64,000 bases of DNA from Kribbella sp. VKM Ac-2568 (GTDB lineage: Bacteria > Actinomycetota > Actinomycetes > Propionibacteriales > Kribbellaceae), in contig NZ_SLVF01000004.1 of the NCBI RefSeq assembly GCF_004345365.1, positions 558,001 to 622,000 on the forward strand, read 5' to 3'. The notes under the pieces are model-generated. The model made no database searches, had not been told where the DNA came from, and saw only the letters and a list, made by a program, of their open reading frames with translations. The position numbers and the translations under genes were made by a program. The first letter of the stretch is position 1, and every line of letters begins with the position of its first letter. Shown piece after piece: positions 17,241 to 26,349 of this stretch.

Positions 17241-17302
17241 AAGGGAGTTGGGTGGAGCGGCCTGAGGTGGTTGCCGGGGGATCGCGGCGTCGGAGTACTG
17301 GG

Positions 17303-18127
17303 TCAGGGTTTTACAGCTAGGGCCGCCGCGATCAGGCGTTCCCAGTCGGTCAGGTCGTCGACTGGTTCGGTGGGGCGCCATTCTGCGGCGGGGACCAGGC
17401 CTGGGGGGAGGACGTCGAAGCCGTCGCCGAAGAGGGCGAGGATCTCTTCGTCGGTGCGCCAGCGGCCGCGGCCGAGGGAGCCTTGGAGGAGTTCCTGCAT
17501 GTGGGCGCTGCGGGGGTCGTTCTCGCTGCGGAAGTGGCTGATGAAGACGTAGCTGCCGGAGGGGATCCGCTCGTGCCAGAAGCGGACGATCGCGGCCGGG
17601 TCCTCGTCGTCGTTGAGGTGGTGCAGGACCGCGCTGAGGATGACCGCGACCGGCTGGTCGAAGTCGATCAGGGCGCGGGTCTCCTTGCTCTCGTAGATCG
17701 CCTCGGGATCGCGGAGGTCGGCCTGGAAGACGGTGGTGTTCTCGTTCTCGGCTAGCAGCGCGCGGCCGTGGGCGAGCACGACCGGGTCGTTGTCGACGTA
17801 GACGACCTTCGAGCCGACCGCGTACCGCTGGGCGACCTGGTGCACGTTGTCCGCGGTCGGCAGGCCGCTGCCGAGGTCGACGAACTGCCGGACCGGCGTG
17901 TTCGTCACGATCTCGCGGACCGCCCGGGTGAGGGCGCCGCGGTTGTCGAAGGCGATCGCGCGGGACCCGGGCAGGTCGTTGATGAACTTGTCGCCGAGCG
18001 CACGGTCGACGGCGTAGTTGTCCTTGCCGCCGAGCAGGTAGTCGTAGGTCCGGGCGATGCTCGGCTTGCTGGTGTCCACCCCGGGAACCGCGGTGTCTCC
18101 ACTGCTCTGAGCGCCTCCGTCGACCAT
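17303..18127 (-). CDS. SAM-dependent methyltransferase, DUF574 type
   Basis: The 274-residue protein matches the actinobacterial S-adenosylmethionine methyltransferase family PF04672. PSIARTYDYLLGGKDNYAVD is the family's N-terminal signature. QFVDLGSGLPTADNVHQVA is the SAM-binding motif I, and VVYVDNDPVVLAH is motif II. The ATG at 18127 was preferred because AAGGA lies eight bases upstream. Proteins of this family are abundant in actinomycetes with mostly unknown substrates. It is divergent from the 18302 gene. Confidence 0.88.
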   Translation of the reverse strand: MVDGGAQSSGDTAVPGVDTSKPSIARTYDYLLGGKDNYAVDRALGDKFINDLPGSRAIAFDNRGALTRAVREIVTNTPVRQFVDLGSGLPTADNVHQVAQRYAVGSKVVYVDNDPVVLAHGRALLAENENTTVFQADLRDPEAIYESKETRALIDFDQPVAVILSAVLHHLNDDEDPAAIVRFWHERIPSGSYVFISHFRSENDPRSAHMQELLQGSLGRGRWRTDEEILALFGDGFDVLPPGLVPAAEWRPTEPVDDLTDWERLIAAALAVKP

Positions 18128-18301
18128 CGCGACAGTCCTTCCGATCGGGGGTAGGCCAGTGGTCACTTTAGGCGATCAGGGGTTCTGTAGGTCACCCGAC
18201 CTGTCGGTACTGCGTTCCGCCGCTCGCCGCACCTTGGAACGACGGTGTCCTGAAGGTGCAACCTGGCGACTCCGTTCACCCCGATGGGGTTGGATCGGGG
18301 G

Positions 18302-19030
18302 ATGGGACTGTTCTCGAGGAAACGCCGCAACGCCAAACCCGGTGCCGAGCCCGTGAGCGCCGAGCCCCCCGGCGGGGATGCGACCGGTGACTTCGATCTC
18401 GGCACGATCGAGCTGCCGCGGGTCGAGGTGACGCCGGAGATCCGGGTGGTGGCCGAGCGGATGACCGTGCGGACGTACACCGCCTGCGACGAGCACATCG
18501 CGCCGTCGATCGCGCCGATGACACCGTTCGTGCTCGCGGTCGAGGACGAGCCGACGATGCTGGTGAAACTCGCCGGCATGTCCCACGCCGAGGGCGCCGA
18601 ACTCGCGAGAGCGGTCGCCGCTGACGAGTCCCTCGCGGTCGCGGCGTACCGGTCCCTGCCGACGTACCCGGTCTTCATCCTCGCGCTGTTCGTGTACGAC
18701 GCCCCGAGCGACCCCATGCGCTTCGAGGGCTATCGGGATGTCACCACGATCGACGTCCAGGACTTCGTGGTTACGCTCGGCCGCAAGGGAGGCCGTGGCC
18801 AGGTCCGCCTCTACGGCGAATCCGCCGAACTGCTGGCAGTCGGCCGCTTCGCCCTCCGCATGCCACCCTTCCAGCACGTCCAGTTCCCCTACACGACAAC
18901 CCCGAACGAGCTCCACGAACTCTGGCAGCTACTCCAACTCTCCGCCGGCTGGTACAACTCGCTCCCCGCCGCTCGCCGGGACTTCGAGATGGCGGTGGAG
19001 GCGCACATGGATAAGGAACCTCCGCTGTAG
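18302..19030 (+). CDS. Conserved-looking soluble protein, unknown
   Basis: The 242-residue protein begins MGLFSRKRR, a basic segment, followed by an acidic/proline linker and a folded region rich in beta-strand patterns (EIRVVAERMTVRTYTACDEH; RDVTTIDVQDFVVTLGRKGG). There is no signal peptide or transmembrane helix. I do not recognise the family. Of two ATGs, the second (18302) is favoured because this basic start is common in actinobacterial proteins. Its TAG lies inside the left arm of a 24-bp inverted repeat. Confidence 0.75.
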   Translation: MGLFSRKRRNAKPGAEPVSAEPPGGDATGDFDLGTIELPRVEVTPEIRVVAERMTVRTYTACDEHIAPSIAPMTPFVLAVEDEPTMLVKLAGMSHAEGAELARAVAADESLAVAAYRSLPTYPVFILALFVYDAPSDPMRFEGYRDVTTIDVQDFVVTLGRKGGRGQVRLYGESAELLAVGRFALRMPPFQHVQFPYTTTPNELHELWQLLQLSAGWYNSLPAARRDFEMAVEAHMDKEPPL

Positions 19031-19127
19031 GCGAACCTCCACGCCATCAATCGACCTTCGCGGTGGGATGGCCCAGGCGTGACGCGCGGGGAAGAGCGTG
19101 CGTTTGATGGCGTGGAGGTTCGCCTAC
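19027..19127. repeat. Perfect 24-bp inverted repeat holding both convergent stop codons
   Basis: Arms at 19027-19050 and 19104-19127 are exact reverse complements over 24 bases (each begins GTAGGCGAACC when read inward) and are separated by 53 bases. Each arm contains the TAG stop of the gene entering it: the 18302 gene from the left and hisN from the right. It would form a very stable stem in RNA from either strand, so it can work as a bidirectional terminator. Confidence 0.85.
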
Positions 19128-19903
19128 CTGAGCCGCTCGAGCACCTCGTCGTGGAGCCGCCCGTTCGTGGCTACGGCGTTGGGGCCGTTGGGGCCGGGGG
19201 TGCCGTCGAGGGAGGTGAACTTGCCGCCGGCTTCGTCGACGATGATCGCGAGGGCGGCCATGTCGTACAGGTTGAGCTCGGGCTCGGCGGCGATGTCGAC
19301 GGCTCCTTCGGCGACGAGCATGTAGGACCAGAAGTCGCCGTACGCGCGGGTGCGCCAGGCCGAGTCCATCAGGCCGGCGAACTGGTCCTTCTTGCCGAGC
19401 TTCTCCCAGCCTTTGAGGGACGAGTAGGACAGCGAGGCGTCGCCGATGTCGGAGACGTCGCTGACCCGGCAGGGCTGGGCGGACATCAGGGCGCGGCCGG
19501 TCCACGCGCCGTCGCCGTACGACGCCCACCAGCGGCGGCCGAGCGCGGGGGCGGAGACGACGCCGACGACGACCTGGTCCTCGATCATCAGGCTGATCAG
19601 GGTGGCCCAGACGGGGACGCCGCGGATGTAGTTCTTGGTGCCGTCGATCGGGTCGACCACCCAGCGGCGGATGCCCCAGCCGGTGGTGCCCTCCTCCTCG
19701 CCGACGAACGCGTCCCGCGGGCGGGCCCGGGCCAGCGTCTTGCGCATCACGTCCTCGACCTTGCGGTCGGACTCGCTCACCGGGCTGAGGTCCGGCTTGG
19801 TCGCGACGTGGAGGTCGAGCGCCTTGTAGCGGTCCATGGTGGTGGAGTCGGCGTCGTCGGCAAGGATGTGCGCGAGCCGCAAGTCGTCGGTATGCGAGGG
19901 CAT
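19124..19903 (-). CDS. hisN: Histidinol-phosphatase, inositol-monophosphatase family
   Basis: The 259-residue enzyme has the metal-binding set of the IMPase superfamily: GEEEG, WVVDPIDGTKNYIRG, and a C-terminal ELNLYDMAALAIIVDEAGG. The wording of these motifs fits actinobacterial HisN, which removes phosphate from histidinol phosphate in histidine synthesis; inositol monophosphatase activity remains possible. The ATG lies six bases after TAGCCT on the minus strand, suggesting a leaderless mRNA. Other his genes are not nearby. Confidence 0.85.
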   Translation of the reverse strand: MPSHTDDLRLAHILADDADSTTMDRYKALDLHVATKPDLSPVSESDRKVEDVMRKTLARARPRDAFVGEEEGTTGWGIRRWVVDPIDGTKNYIRGVPVWATLISLMIEDQVVVGVVSAPALGRRWWASYGDGAWTGRALMSAQPCRVSDVSDIGDASLSYSSLKGWEKLGKKDQFAGLMDSAWRTRAYGDFWSYMLVAEGAVDIAAEPELNLYDMAALAIIVDEAGGKFTSLDGTPGPNGPNAVATNGRLHDEVLERLR

Positions 19904-20209
19904 GCCGGAAGGCTAACCTGCCGCCCGCCCGCTGAGGAGCCGGGACCACGGACCGCCACCACTCACCAACCCGCCGCATGCTCGAGGCGTCCGGCGTGGA
20001 TCGCCGCGGCGGACGGCTTCTGTGCGAGGTTGATGAGTGATGGGGATCCGCGGCACCGCCGGGGAACTGCCGGGCCGCGGGTGGTGTACACGAGGTGCGG
20101 GTGGTGTAGAAGTGGTGAAGGTTGCGGGTCGGTCACGGGCTGCGGTTGAACCATCGGTAGTGGTTGAACGTGCAGTTAGTGTCAGACAACTACGACTGCA
20201 GGAGGCCTC
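19904..20209. other. Intergenic region upstream of hisN and the DUF2231 gene
   Basis: No gene is seen. The leftmost bases carry the hisN -10 (TAGCCT complement). A 20-base unit, GCGGGTGGTGTA plus eight bases, occurs twice in tandem at 20077-20096 and 20097-20116 with about four differences. TTGAAC occurs twice between 20140 and 20175, as possible -35 elements for the downstream gene. Confidence 0.5.
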
Positions 20210-20704
20210 ATGTTCGAGCGCTTCGGAGATCTGCCGCTGCACGTGCTGGTCATCCACGCGGCAGTAGTGGTGCTACCGGTCAGCGCGCTGACCGCGATCG
20301 TCTTCGCGGTTGTGCCCAAGTGGCGGTGGTTGCTGCGCTGGCCGACGCTGTTGCTCGGGCTGGGCTCAGTGGTGCTCGCGTACGTCGCTCGCCAGAGTGG
20401 CCTGGCGTTCCTCGCGGCGCGCCCTGAGCTGCAGCCGATCGTCCAGCTGCACGAGAACCGAGGCAAGCTGTTGTTCTGGTACTGCCTGATCTTCGCGGTG
20501 GTCGCGGTCGTGGCGTTCCTGGTGCTCGGAGGTCCCTCCTCGCTGGCCAGCGGTAAGGGTGCCAAGGCAACCAAGAGCAGGCCGCTGGAGCTCGTCGTCA
20601 GTGCGGCGCTGGTCGTGATCAGCGTCCTGGTCATCTGGCAGACCATCCGCACCGGTGACGCCGGCGCCAGGGCTGTCTGGAACGGCCAGCTCCCGAAGAA
20701 GTAA
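20210..20704 (+). CDS. DUF2231 membrane protein
   Basis: The 164-residue protein has four predicted transmembrane helices. The N-terminal LPLHVLVIHAAVVVLP matches the conserved histidine-bearing first helix of DUF2231 proteins; two membrane histidines in this helix could hold a haem or metal, but that is inference. GGAGG lies six bases before the ATG. It is convergent with rsgA. Confidence 0.8.
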   Translation: MFERFGDLPLHVLVIHAAVVVLPVSALTAIVFAVVPKWRWLLRWPTLLLGLGSVVLAYVARQSGLAFLAARPELQPIVQLHENRGKLLFWYCLIFAVVAVVAFLVLGGPSSLASGKGAKATKSRPLELVVSAALVVISVLVIWQTIRTGDAGARAVWNGQLPKK

Positions 20705-20782
20705 CCCCGGAAGTCCGGGCCCACGGCAACCCGCCGGATCCGGGACCTGGGCAACTGATCAAGGCGCCAGGCTCGTCCAGAA

Positions 20783-21775
20783 TCAGGTGGTTTCCAGGTC
20801 GCGGCCTTCGCGGCTGGCCAGGAGACGCCGGAAGGAGGCGACGCGTTCGGCGTCGACCCGGCCCTCGGCGACCGCTACGTCGAGGGCGCAGTTCGGCTCG
20901 CTCTCCGAGTGGGTGCAGCCGCGCGGGCAGTCCCGCGTCTCGTCCGCCAGGTCGCCGAAGGCGTTGATCAGCTGATCCGGCTGGACATGCGCCAGCCCGA
21001 ACGACCGGATCCCCGGCGTGTCGACGATCCATCCGCCGTCGGGCAACCGCAGCAGCAACGCGCTGACCGAGGTATGGCGACCGCGGCCGGTGTTGTCGTT
21101 CACCACCCCGATCGCCCGGTTCGTGCCCGGCACCAGCGCGTTCACCAGCGTCGACTTGCCGACGCCGGAATGTCCGACCATCACGCTGGTCCGGTCCCGG
21201 AGTTGCTCGGCCAGTTCGCTGAGATCCCCGTCGCGCTGGGTGGCGACGGACTCCACCCCGAGCGGCCGGTAGATCGACAGCAGCGGATCCGGATCCGCGA
21301 GATCGGTCTTCGTCAGACACAGCAAGGGGCGCATGCCCGCGTCGTACGCGGCGACCAGGAAGCGGTCGATCAGCCGGGTCCGCGGTTCCGGGTTCGCCAC
21401 CGCGACCACGATCACCAGCTGGTCCGCGTTGGCCACCAGCGGCCGCTCGATCGGGTCGTCGTCATCGGCGGACCGGCGCAGCAGAGTCTTGCGGGGGAGT
21501 ACCTCGACGATCCGGGCCAGCGTCCCCTCGTCCCCGGTGGCGTCGCCGTCGAGCTTGACCAGGTCGCCGACGATCACACCCTTGCGGCCGAGCTGCCGGG
21601 CCTTCATCGCCGTCACGACGCGATCCGACTCGCCGACCCAGCAGGTGTAGCGCCCACGGTCCCGGGTGATCACGAACCCGGTGACAGCATCGTCGTACGC
21701 CGGCCGGTCCTTCGTCCGCGGCCGGGTCCGGCGCTTCGGCCGGTCGTACTTCGCTTCCTCGTCGTACCGCGACAT
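20783..21775 (-). CDS. rsgA: Ribosome small-subunit-dependent GTPase A
   Basis: The 330-residue GTPase helps late 30S maturation by binding near the decoding site. It has an OB-fold N-terminal part and then a circularly permuted GTPase domain with G4 TKTD (155-158) before G1 GHSGVGKST (201-209) and G3 DTPG (252-255). A zinc-binding C-terminus uses Cys283, Cys287, His289 and Cys296. The basic N-terminal 25 residues (KRRTRPRTK) are an rRNA-binding-like extension. Its ATG shares one base with the aroA stop (TGATG), so the two are co-translated. Confidence 0.95.
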   Translation of the reverse strand: MSRYDEEAKYDRPKRRTRPRTKDRPAYDDAVTGFVITRDRGRYTCWVGESDRVVTAMKARQLGRKGVIVGDLVKLDGDATGDEGTLARIVEVLPRKTLLRRSADDDDPIERPLVANADQLVIVVAVANPEPRTRLIDRFLVAAYDAGMRPLLCLTKTDLADPDPLLSIYRPLGVESVATQRDGDLSELAEQLRDRTSVMVGHSGVGKSTLVNALVPGTNRAIGVVNDNTGRGRHTSVSALLLRLPDGGWIVDTPGIRSFGLAHVQPDQLINAFGDLADETRDCPRGCTHSESEPNCALDVAVAEGRVDAERVASFRRLLASREGRDLETT

Positions 21776-23046
21776 CAGCCGACCAGCGCCGTCCAGAGGT
21801 CGGGGAACTCCGGCATGGTCTTCGCCGTGGTTCCGATGTTCTCGATCTCGACGCCGTCTACAGCCAATCCGAGTACGGCGGCGGCGTGCGCCATCCGGTG
21901 GTCGTGGTACGTGCCGAAAAGCCCGCTGTGCAAGGGTTTCGGCCGGATCTCCAGCCCGTCGGCGGTCTGCGTGACGTCGCCGCCGAGCGCGTTGATCTCG
22001 GTCTCGAGCGCGGCCAGCCGGTCGGTCTCGTGGTTGCGCAGATGCGCGATGCCCCGCAGGTACGACGGGCGGTCGGCGAGGGCGGCGACCGCGGCGATGA
22101 CCGGCGAGAGCTCACCCACCTGGCTCAGGTCCAGGTCGACCCCCTGGATCCGCCCGGTCCCTCGCACGGTCAGTCCGTCCGCGGACAGGGACACCTCGGC
22201 GCCGAACCGGGCGAAGATCTCGCGGAGGTGATCGCCCGGCTGGGTGGTCTCGGTCGGCCAGCCGGTCACGGTCACCGAGCCGCCGGTGATCACCGCGGCG
22301 GCGAGGAACGGGGCCGCGTTGGACAGGTCCGGCTCGATCGCGGTGTCCAGGGCCCGGATGGGGCCGGGGGCAACGACCCATCGGTTCGGCTCGCTGTCGT
22401 CCACCTGGACGCCCCGCTCGCGGAGCATCCCGACCGACATGTCGAGGTGTGGCTGGGAGGGGACCGGCTTGCCGTCGTGGCGGATGTCCACGCCCTCGTC
22501 GTACCGCGCTCCGGCGAGCAGCAGGGCCGACACGAACTGGCTCGACCCGGACGCGTCCAGGGTCACCTTGCCGCCGCGGACCGCGCCGGACCCGCTCACG
22601 GAGTACGGCATCCGTCCGGTGCCCTGGTCCTCGATCTGTACTCCGAGGGTGCGCAGGGCGCCGAGGATCACGTTCATCGGGCGCTCGCGGGCGTACGGAT
22701 CGCCGTCGAAGGCGACCTCGCCGTCGGCCAGCGCGGCGACCGGGGGCACGAACCGCATCACGGTGCCGGCGAGTCCACAGTCAACGCTCGCCAGGCCCTT
22801 GAGAGAGCCGGGGGTGACGGTGACCAAGCCGTCCTTCTCGGTGATGCCGACGCCGAGGGAGACCAGTGCGGACCGCATCAGCGACGTGTCACGGGCCGCG
22901 AGCAGGCCGGTCAGCGTCGACGGGCCGTCCGCGATCGCGGCGAGGATGAGCGCACGGTTACTGATCGACTTCGACCCGGGCACGGTGACCCGGCCGGTGA
23001 CCGGTCCTTCGGCTCGCGGTGCCGGCCAGCCCTGCTGCGTTCCCAT
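21775..23046 (-). CDS. aroA: 3-phosphoshikimate 1-carboxyvinyltransferase (EPSP synthase)
   Basis: The 423-residue enzyme transfers enolpyruvate to shikimate-3-phosphate in aromatic amino-acid synthesis. [14 protein letters not shown] near residue 21 is the substrate-binding signature. [10 protein letters not shown] occupies the place of the usual NAGTAMRP loop, and [16 protein letters not shown] near the C-terminus contains the catalytic acidic region. GAGGAGTGGG precedes the ATG. A TAGGCT -10-like box lies 37 bases upstream. It heads a two-gene unit with rsgA, an arrangement usual in actinobacteria. Confidence 0.96.
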   Translation of the reverse strand: MGTQQGWPAPRAEGPVTGRVTVPGSKSISNRALILAAIADGPSTLTGLLAARDTSLMRSALVSLGVGITEKDGLVTVTPGSLKGLASVDCGLAGTVMRFVPPVAALADGEVAFDGDPYARERPMNVILGALRTLGVQIEDQGTGRMPYSVSGSGAVRGGKVTLDASGSSQFVSALLLAGARYDEGVDIRHDGKPVPSQPHLDMSVGMLRERGVQVDDSEPNRWVVAPGPIRALDTAIEPDLSNAAPFLAAAVITGGSVTVTGWPTETTQPGDHLREIFARFGAEVSLSADGLTVRGTGRIQGVDLDLSQVGELSPVIAAVAALADRPSYLRGIAHLRNHETDRLAALETEINALGGDVTQTADGLEIRPKPLHSGLFGTYHDHRMAHAAAVLGLAVDGVEIENIGTTAKTMPEFPDLWTALVG

Positions 23047-23082
23047 CCCACTCCTCGGCTCGTTGGGCGAACTTCTGCCCTG

Positions 23083-23088
23083 AGCCTA
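23083..23088 (-). promoter_or_regulatory. Probable -10 element of the aroA-rsgA operon
   Basis: The minus strand reads TAGGCT, the same hexamer that precedes several leaderless starts in this window. Here it lies 37 bases before the aroA ATG, leaving a short leader with a good ribosome-binding site. Confidence 0.5.
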
Positions 23089-23110
23089 GCGGGAACGCCC
23101 GCGGCGCCGG

Positions 23111-23701
23111 TCAGGTGAAGGGGAGCTCGGCCTTCGCGCTGGCTGCGGCCAGCTTGGCCTCGCGGCGGGCGGCCTTGGCGAACCGCTTGGTCTCGCGCTT
23201 GGCGAGCTTCGCGCTGCGCTTGGTCTCCCGCTTCACCGCCTTCGCGCCGTGCGTGGCGCGCCAGGCGATGCCAGGCTGACCCTCGGTGTCGACGGCGGCG
23301 AGCAGCAGACCGCCCATCAAGCCGAGGTTCTTCAGGAACTGGATCCTCTGCGCCGCCCGTGCGGGCTTGTCGGGCTCCTGCCAGAACGAGTGCCCGGCGA
23401 GCGTGGTCGGCACCAGCGAACCCGCCAGCAGTACCGCCCCGACGCGGCGGCCCTTGCCGCTCGCCAGCGCGAGACCGCCGAGAACCTGGGCGGCGCCATT
23501 CAGGCGGACCAGGTTCACCGTGCTCTCGGGGATACGGTCCCCGACCTGTGCCGGAGCGACCTTCTTCATCATCGGTACGAGGCGGTCCGCGACGGGTTTC
23601 GCCTTCGCCACATGCGGCTCCGGGTCCCGGATCGCCTGGGCGCCCTGGACGACGAAGATGGCGGACAACAACGGCCTGGCCAGTGCGCGCACGACAGTCA
23701 T
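23111..23701 (-). CDS. DoxX-family membrane protein
   Basis: The 196-residue protein has the DoxX pattern: an N-terminal helix with RPLLSAIFVVQGAQAI, then NLVRLNGAAQVLGGLALASG and further helices. After the membrane domain comes a basic tail with three imperfect KRETKRSAKLA-like repeats, probably cytoplasmic and helical. DoxX proteins are small redox-associated membrane proteins of poorly defined role. It lies upstream of, and on the same strand as, the DsbA-like gene's 3' neighbour region, with a 115-base gap. Confidence 0.82.
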   Translation of the reverse strand: MTVVRALARPLLSAIFVVQGAQAIRDPEPHVAKAKPVADRLVPMMKKVAPAQVGDRIPESTVNLVRLNGAAQVLGGLALASGKGRRVGAVLLAGSLVPTTLAGHSFWQEPDKPARAAQRIQFLKNLGLMGGLLLAAVDTEGQPGIAWRATHGAKAVKRETKRSAKLAKRETKRFAKAARREAKLAAASAKAELPFT

Positions 23702-23816
23702 GTCTCCTTCTTACCTGGTCCGACAATGCCTTGGGGTCACCAAGTGCCCCGTGTGTCTTGTACCCACTCCTGAACCGGCCCTCGGGAACACCACGGCCGG
23801 GCGGGCGGACAGGCGG

Positions 23817-24542
23817 TCAGATCGGGCAGCCGTCGGGGCCGCAGGCGGCGTCGGAGGGGTCCGTGGCGCCGGGCGCGGTGATCAGGGTCACCGGCTTCCG
23901 GTCGGCGTTGGCCCGGCGGAGGGCCTCCTGGAACACCTCGACCGGCTGGGCGCCGCTGACGCCGTACTTGTCGTCGATCACGAAGAACGGCACCCCGTTC
24001 GCGCCGTACGCGAGGGCCTGCGCCTGGTCGGCGGCCACCTCAGCCTCGTACGTCGTACCGGCGAGCACCTCGGTGACGCGGTCCTCTGGCAGGCCGACCT
24101 CGACCGCGAGGCGGGTGAGCGTCGCGTGGTCGCCGACCGGGAGGCCGTCGGTGAAGTAGGCCTTCAGCAGCCGCTCCTTCAGCAGCCCGTGAAGGTCCTT
24201 CTCCCCGGACTCCGCCAGCTCGCGAGCCAGGTGGATCAACCGGTGCGCGTCGACGGTGTTGGCCGCCTTCGCGTCCTGCAGGTTGAACTCCAGCCCGACC
24301 TCCGCGGCCACCGAGGTCACGTGCTCGTTCGCCTGCACGGCCCACTCACGGCCACGCCCGTACTTCGCACCGAGTCGCTCGGCCAGGTCCCGCGGGTCGT
24401 CGTTGGTCGATGACGGGTCGAGCTGGAAACTGTGCCAGGTGATCTCGGCCTGCTCGCCGGACTCCGCCAGCGCCTGCTCGAGGCGTCGCTTGCCGATGTA
24501 GCACCAGGGGCAGACCACATCGGACCAGATGTCAATACGCAT
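23817..24542 (-). CDS. DsbA/FrnE-family dithiol oxidoreductase
   Basis: The 241-residue protein opens with MRIDIWSDVVCPWCYIGK; the CPWC pair near residue 11 is the active site of FrnE-like DsbA proteins. A helical insert follows, and the cis-proline loop is in GVNGVPFFVID-like sequence (GANGVPFFVIDDKYGVSGAQ). There is no signal peptide, so it acts in the cytoplasm. The C-terminus has a cysteine pair-like CGPDGC, which could be a second redox or metal site. The start at 24542 puts the beta strand first, as in the family; no strong ribosome site is seen. Confidence 0.88.
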   Translation of the reverse strand: MRIDIWSDVVCPWCYIGKRRLEQALAESGEQAEITWHSFQLDPSSTNDDPRDLAERLGAKYGRGREWAVQANEHVTSVAAEVGLEFNLQDAKAANTVDAHRLIHLARELAESGEKDLHGLLKERLLKAYFTDGLPVGDHATLTRLAVEVGLPEDRVTEVLAGTTYEAEVAADQAQALAYGANGVPFFVIDDKYGVSGAQPVEVFQEALRRANADRKPVTLITAPGATDPSDAACGPDGCPI

Positions 24543-24673
24543 GCGAAATGCAACTATCTGTCGCGCAGCATTTATTCCCGAAGTGCTACGCCTCACTTCC
24601 GGACAGCACCACGCCGCGCAGCCCGGGGTACGGGACTGCGCGGCGTGTGGTGCTTCTCGAAGGCTTCAGACGG

Positions 24674-25474
24674 TCAGCGGTCGGCCGCCTTCTCGATCAG
24701 CTTGGTGACCGTGCCCGGCTCGGAGAGCATCGCCAGGTGTGAGGCCTTGACCTCGACGATGGTGGCCCCGGCGCGCTTCGCCATGAACCGCTCGGCCGCA
24801 GGCGGAATCGCCTTGTCACCGCTGCTGACCAGCGCGTACTTCGGGATCGAGGCGGGCGCGCTCTTCCGGATCGGCTCGCCGAACACCGCGGCGGCGACCG
24901 GTCGCTGCGAGGCGGCCAGCGAGGCAGCCTCCTTGGCGGGCAGATCCGCGGCGAACACCCCGGGGAACGAATCCGGCTTCATCACCAGGTCGGCGCCACC
25001 GGAGTACGTGATGGTGTCGGTCGTGTCGGGTCCGATCTGGCTGCCCGGGAACTGGGAGTTCAGCGCGCCCAGCGTCTCGCCGGCCTGCGGGATGAAGGCG
25101 TTGACGTAGACGAGCGCGTTCACGCCCGTGGTGTCCGCGAGCTGCGTGATCTCCGCACCGCCATACGAGTGACCGACCAGCACCTTCGGTCCGCTGATGC
25201 CGGCCAGTACTCCGGACAGGTACGACGCGTCGCTGGCGATACCCCGGAGCGGGACCGCCGGGACGACGACCTTGTACCCGTCGCGCTGCAGGCGGCTGGT
25301 CACGTCGGACCAGCTGGAGCCGTCGGCGAAGGCGCCGTGGACAAGGACGACGGTCGGCTTCGGGTGGTTGTGGTTCTGGACAGCGGCAGTGGCAGTGGTC
25401 GCGCCGGTAGCCAGCAGGACGATGCCGGCGGCCGCGGCAAGGAGGTGTCTACGGGTGGATCGACGGGTGCTCAT
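24674..25474 (-). CDS. Exported alpha/beta hydrolase
   Basis: The 266-residue protein has an export signal with STRRHLL and a hydrophobic core ending near ATAAV; the twin arginine suggests Tat export, though Sec cannot be excluded. The mature enzyme has the oxyanion strand VVLVHGAFADGSSW, nucleophile elbow GHSYGG and a late histidine in KASHLAM, as in the salicylate-esterase/EstC-like hydrolases. It overlaps its cytosolic paralogue by ATGA. Substrates are probably small esters. Confidence 0.86.
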   Translation of the reverse strand: MSTRRSTRRHLLAAAAGIVLLATGATTATAAVQNHNHPKPTVVLVHGAFADGSSWSDVTSRLQRDGYKVVVPAVPLRGIASDASYLSGVLAGISGPKVLVGHSYGGAEITQLADTTGVNALVYVNAFIPQAGETLGALNSQFPGSQIGPDTTDTITYSGGADLVMKPDSFPGVFAADLPAKEAASLAASQRPVAAAVFGEPIRKSAPASIPKYALVSSGDKAIPPAAERFMAKRAGATIVEVKASHLAMLSEPGTVTKLIEKAADR

Positions 25475-26196
25475 CGGGTCGCGCCACCCTCGACTGCGCT
25501 CGCGATGAAGGCGGCGACGGCCTTCGGCTGGGAGACGGCGACCGCGTGGGAGCCGTCGACCTCGATCGTGGTGGCGTTGGCGCGGGCGGCCATCTTGCGC
25601 TGCACGTCGGGGTGGATCGCCTCGTCACCGGTTGCGACCAGCGTGTAGGACGGGAGCCGCTTCCAGCTGGCGGTACCGGACTTCTCCTCGAACGCGGCCG
25701 CCGCGATCGGGCGCTGCGTGCGACCCATGATCTCCGCCTGCTCGGCGGTCACATCGGCGGCGAACAGCTGGTGGAAGAGGTCGAGTTTGAGGCCCAGGAA
25801 GACCTCTTCGCCACCGTCACCGGTCGGCAGGACGTGCGGAGCCAGGCCGGAGGCGAAGTCGTTCGCGGGGAAGCTGCCGAGCAGGTCCTGCAGGCTCTCC
25901 CCTTCGTCGGGGGAGAAGGCCGCGACGAAGACCAGGCCGGTGACGTTGTCGGCCTCGTTGGCCGCGGCGGTGATCATCGCGCCGCCGTACGAGTGTCCGA
26001 CCAGGACGACCGGGCCGTCGATCTCCCGCACCTGGGCGGCGACCCAGGCGCCGTCGAGGCCGGGTCCGCGCAACTCGTTCGCGACCGCGATGGCCGGGAT
26101 GCCGCGGCTCCTCAGATCCGAGATCACGCCGGACCAGCTCGACGCGTCGGCGAACGCGCCGTGGACCAGCACGACGGTCGGGGTTGTCTCACTCAT
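25471..26196 (-). CDS. Cytosolic alpha/beta hydrolase, paralogue of the next gene
   Basis: The 241-residue protein shares TVVLVHGAFADASSWSGV, LVGHSYGGAMIT and VDGSHAVAV with the downstream exported hydrolase, but it starts directly at the first strand with no signal. The two arose by duplication and are coupled by an ATGA overlap. One copy inside and one outside the membrane suggests the same chemistry in two compartments. The upstream LuxR-type regulator gene on the same strand is a candidate regulator. Confidence 0.88.
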   Translation of the reverse strand: MSETTPTVVLVHGAFADASSWSGVISDLRSRGIPAIAVANELRGPGLDGAWVAAQVREIDGPVVLVGHSYGGAMITAAANEADNVTGLVFVAAFSPDEGESLQDLLGSFPANDFASGLAPHVLPTGDGGEEVFLGLKLDLFHQLFAADVTAEQAEIMGRTQRPIAAAAFEEKSGTASWKRLPSYTLVATGDEAIHPDVQRKMAARANATTIEVDGSHAVAVSQPKAVAAFIASAVEGGATR

Positions 26197-26349
26197 CGTT
26201 CTTCCTCGGTTCTCTTGGTGGTGCCGGTTCTTGGTGCCGGTTTTTCAACACCGCAAGAAGACCTCGGAAGGGTGTGTGCGCAGATCGACCGAACAGCGGA
26301 TCTTGTGACCTGCCTCAGAGCCGACCGGCCGGCCAGGTGCACCCAAATC

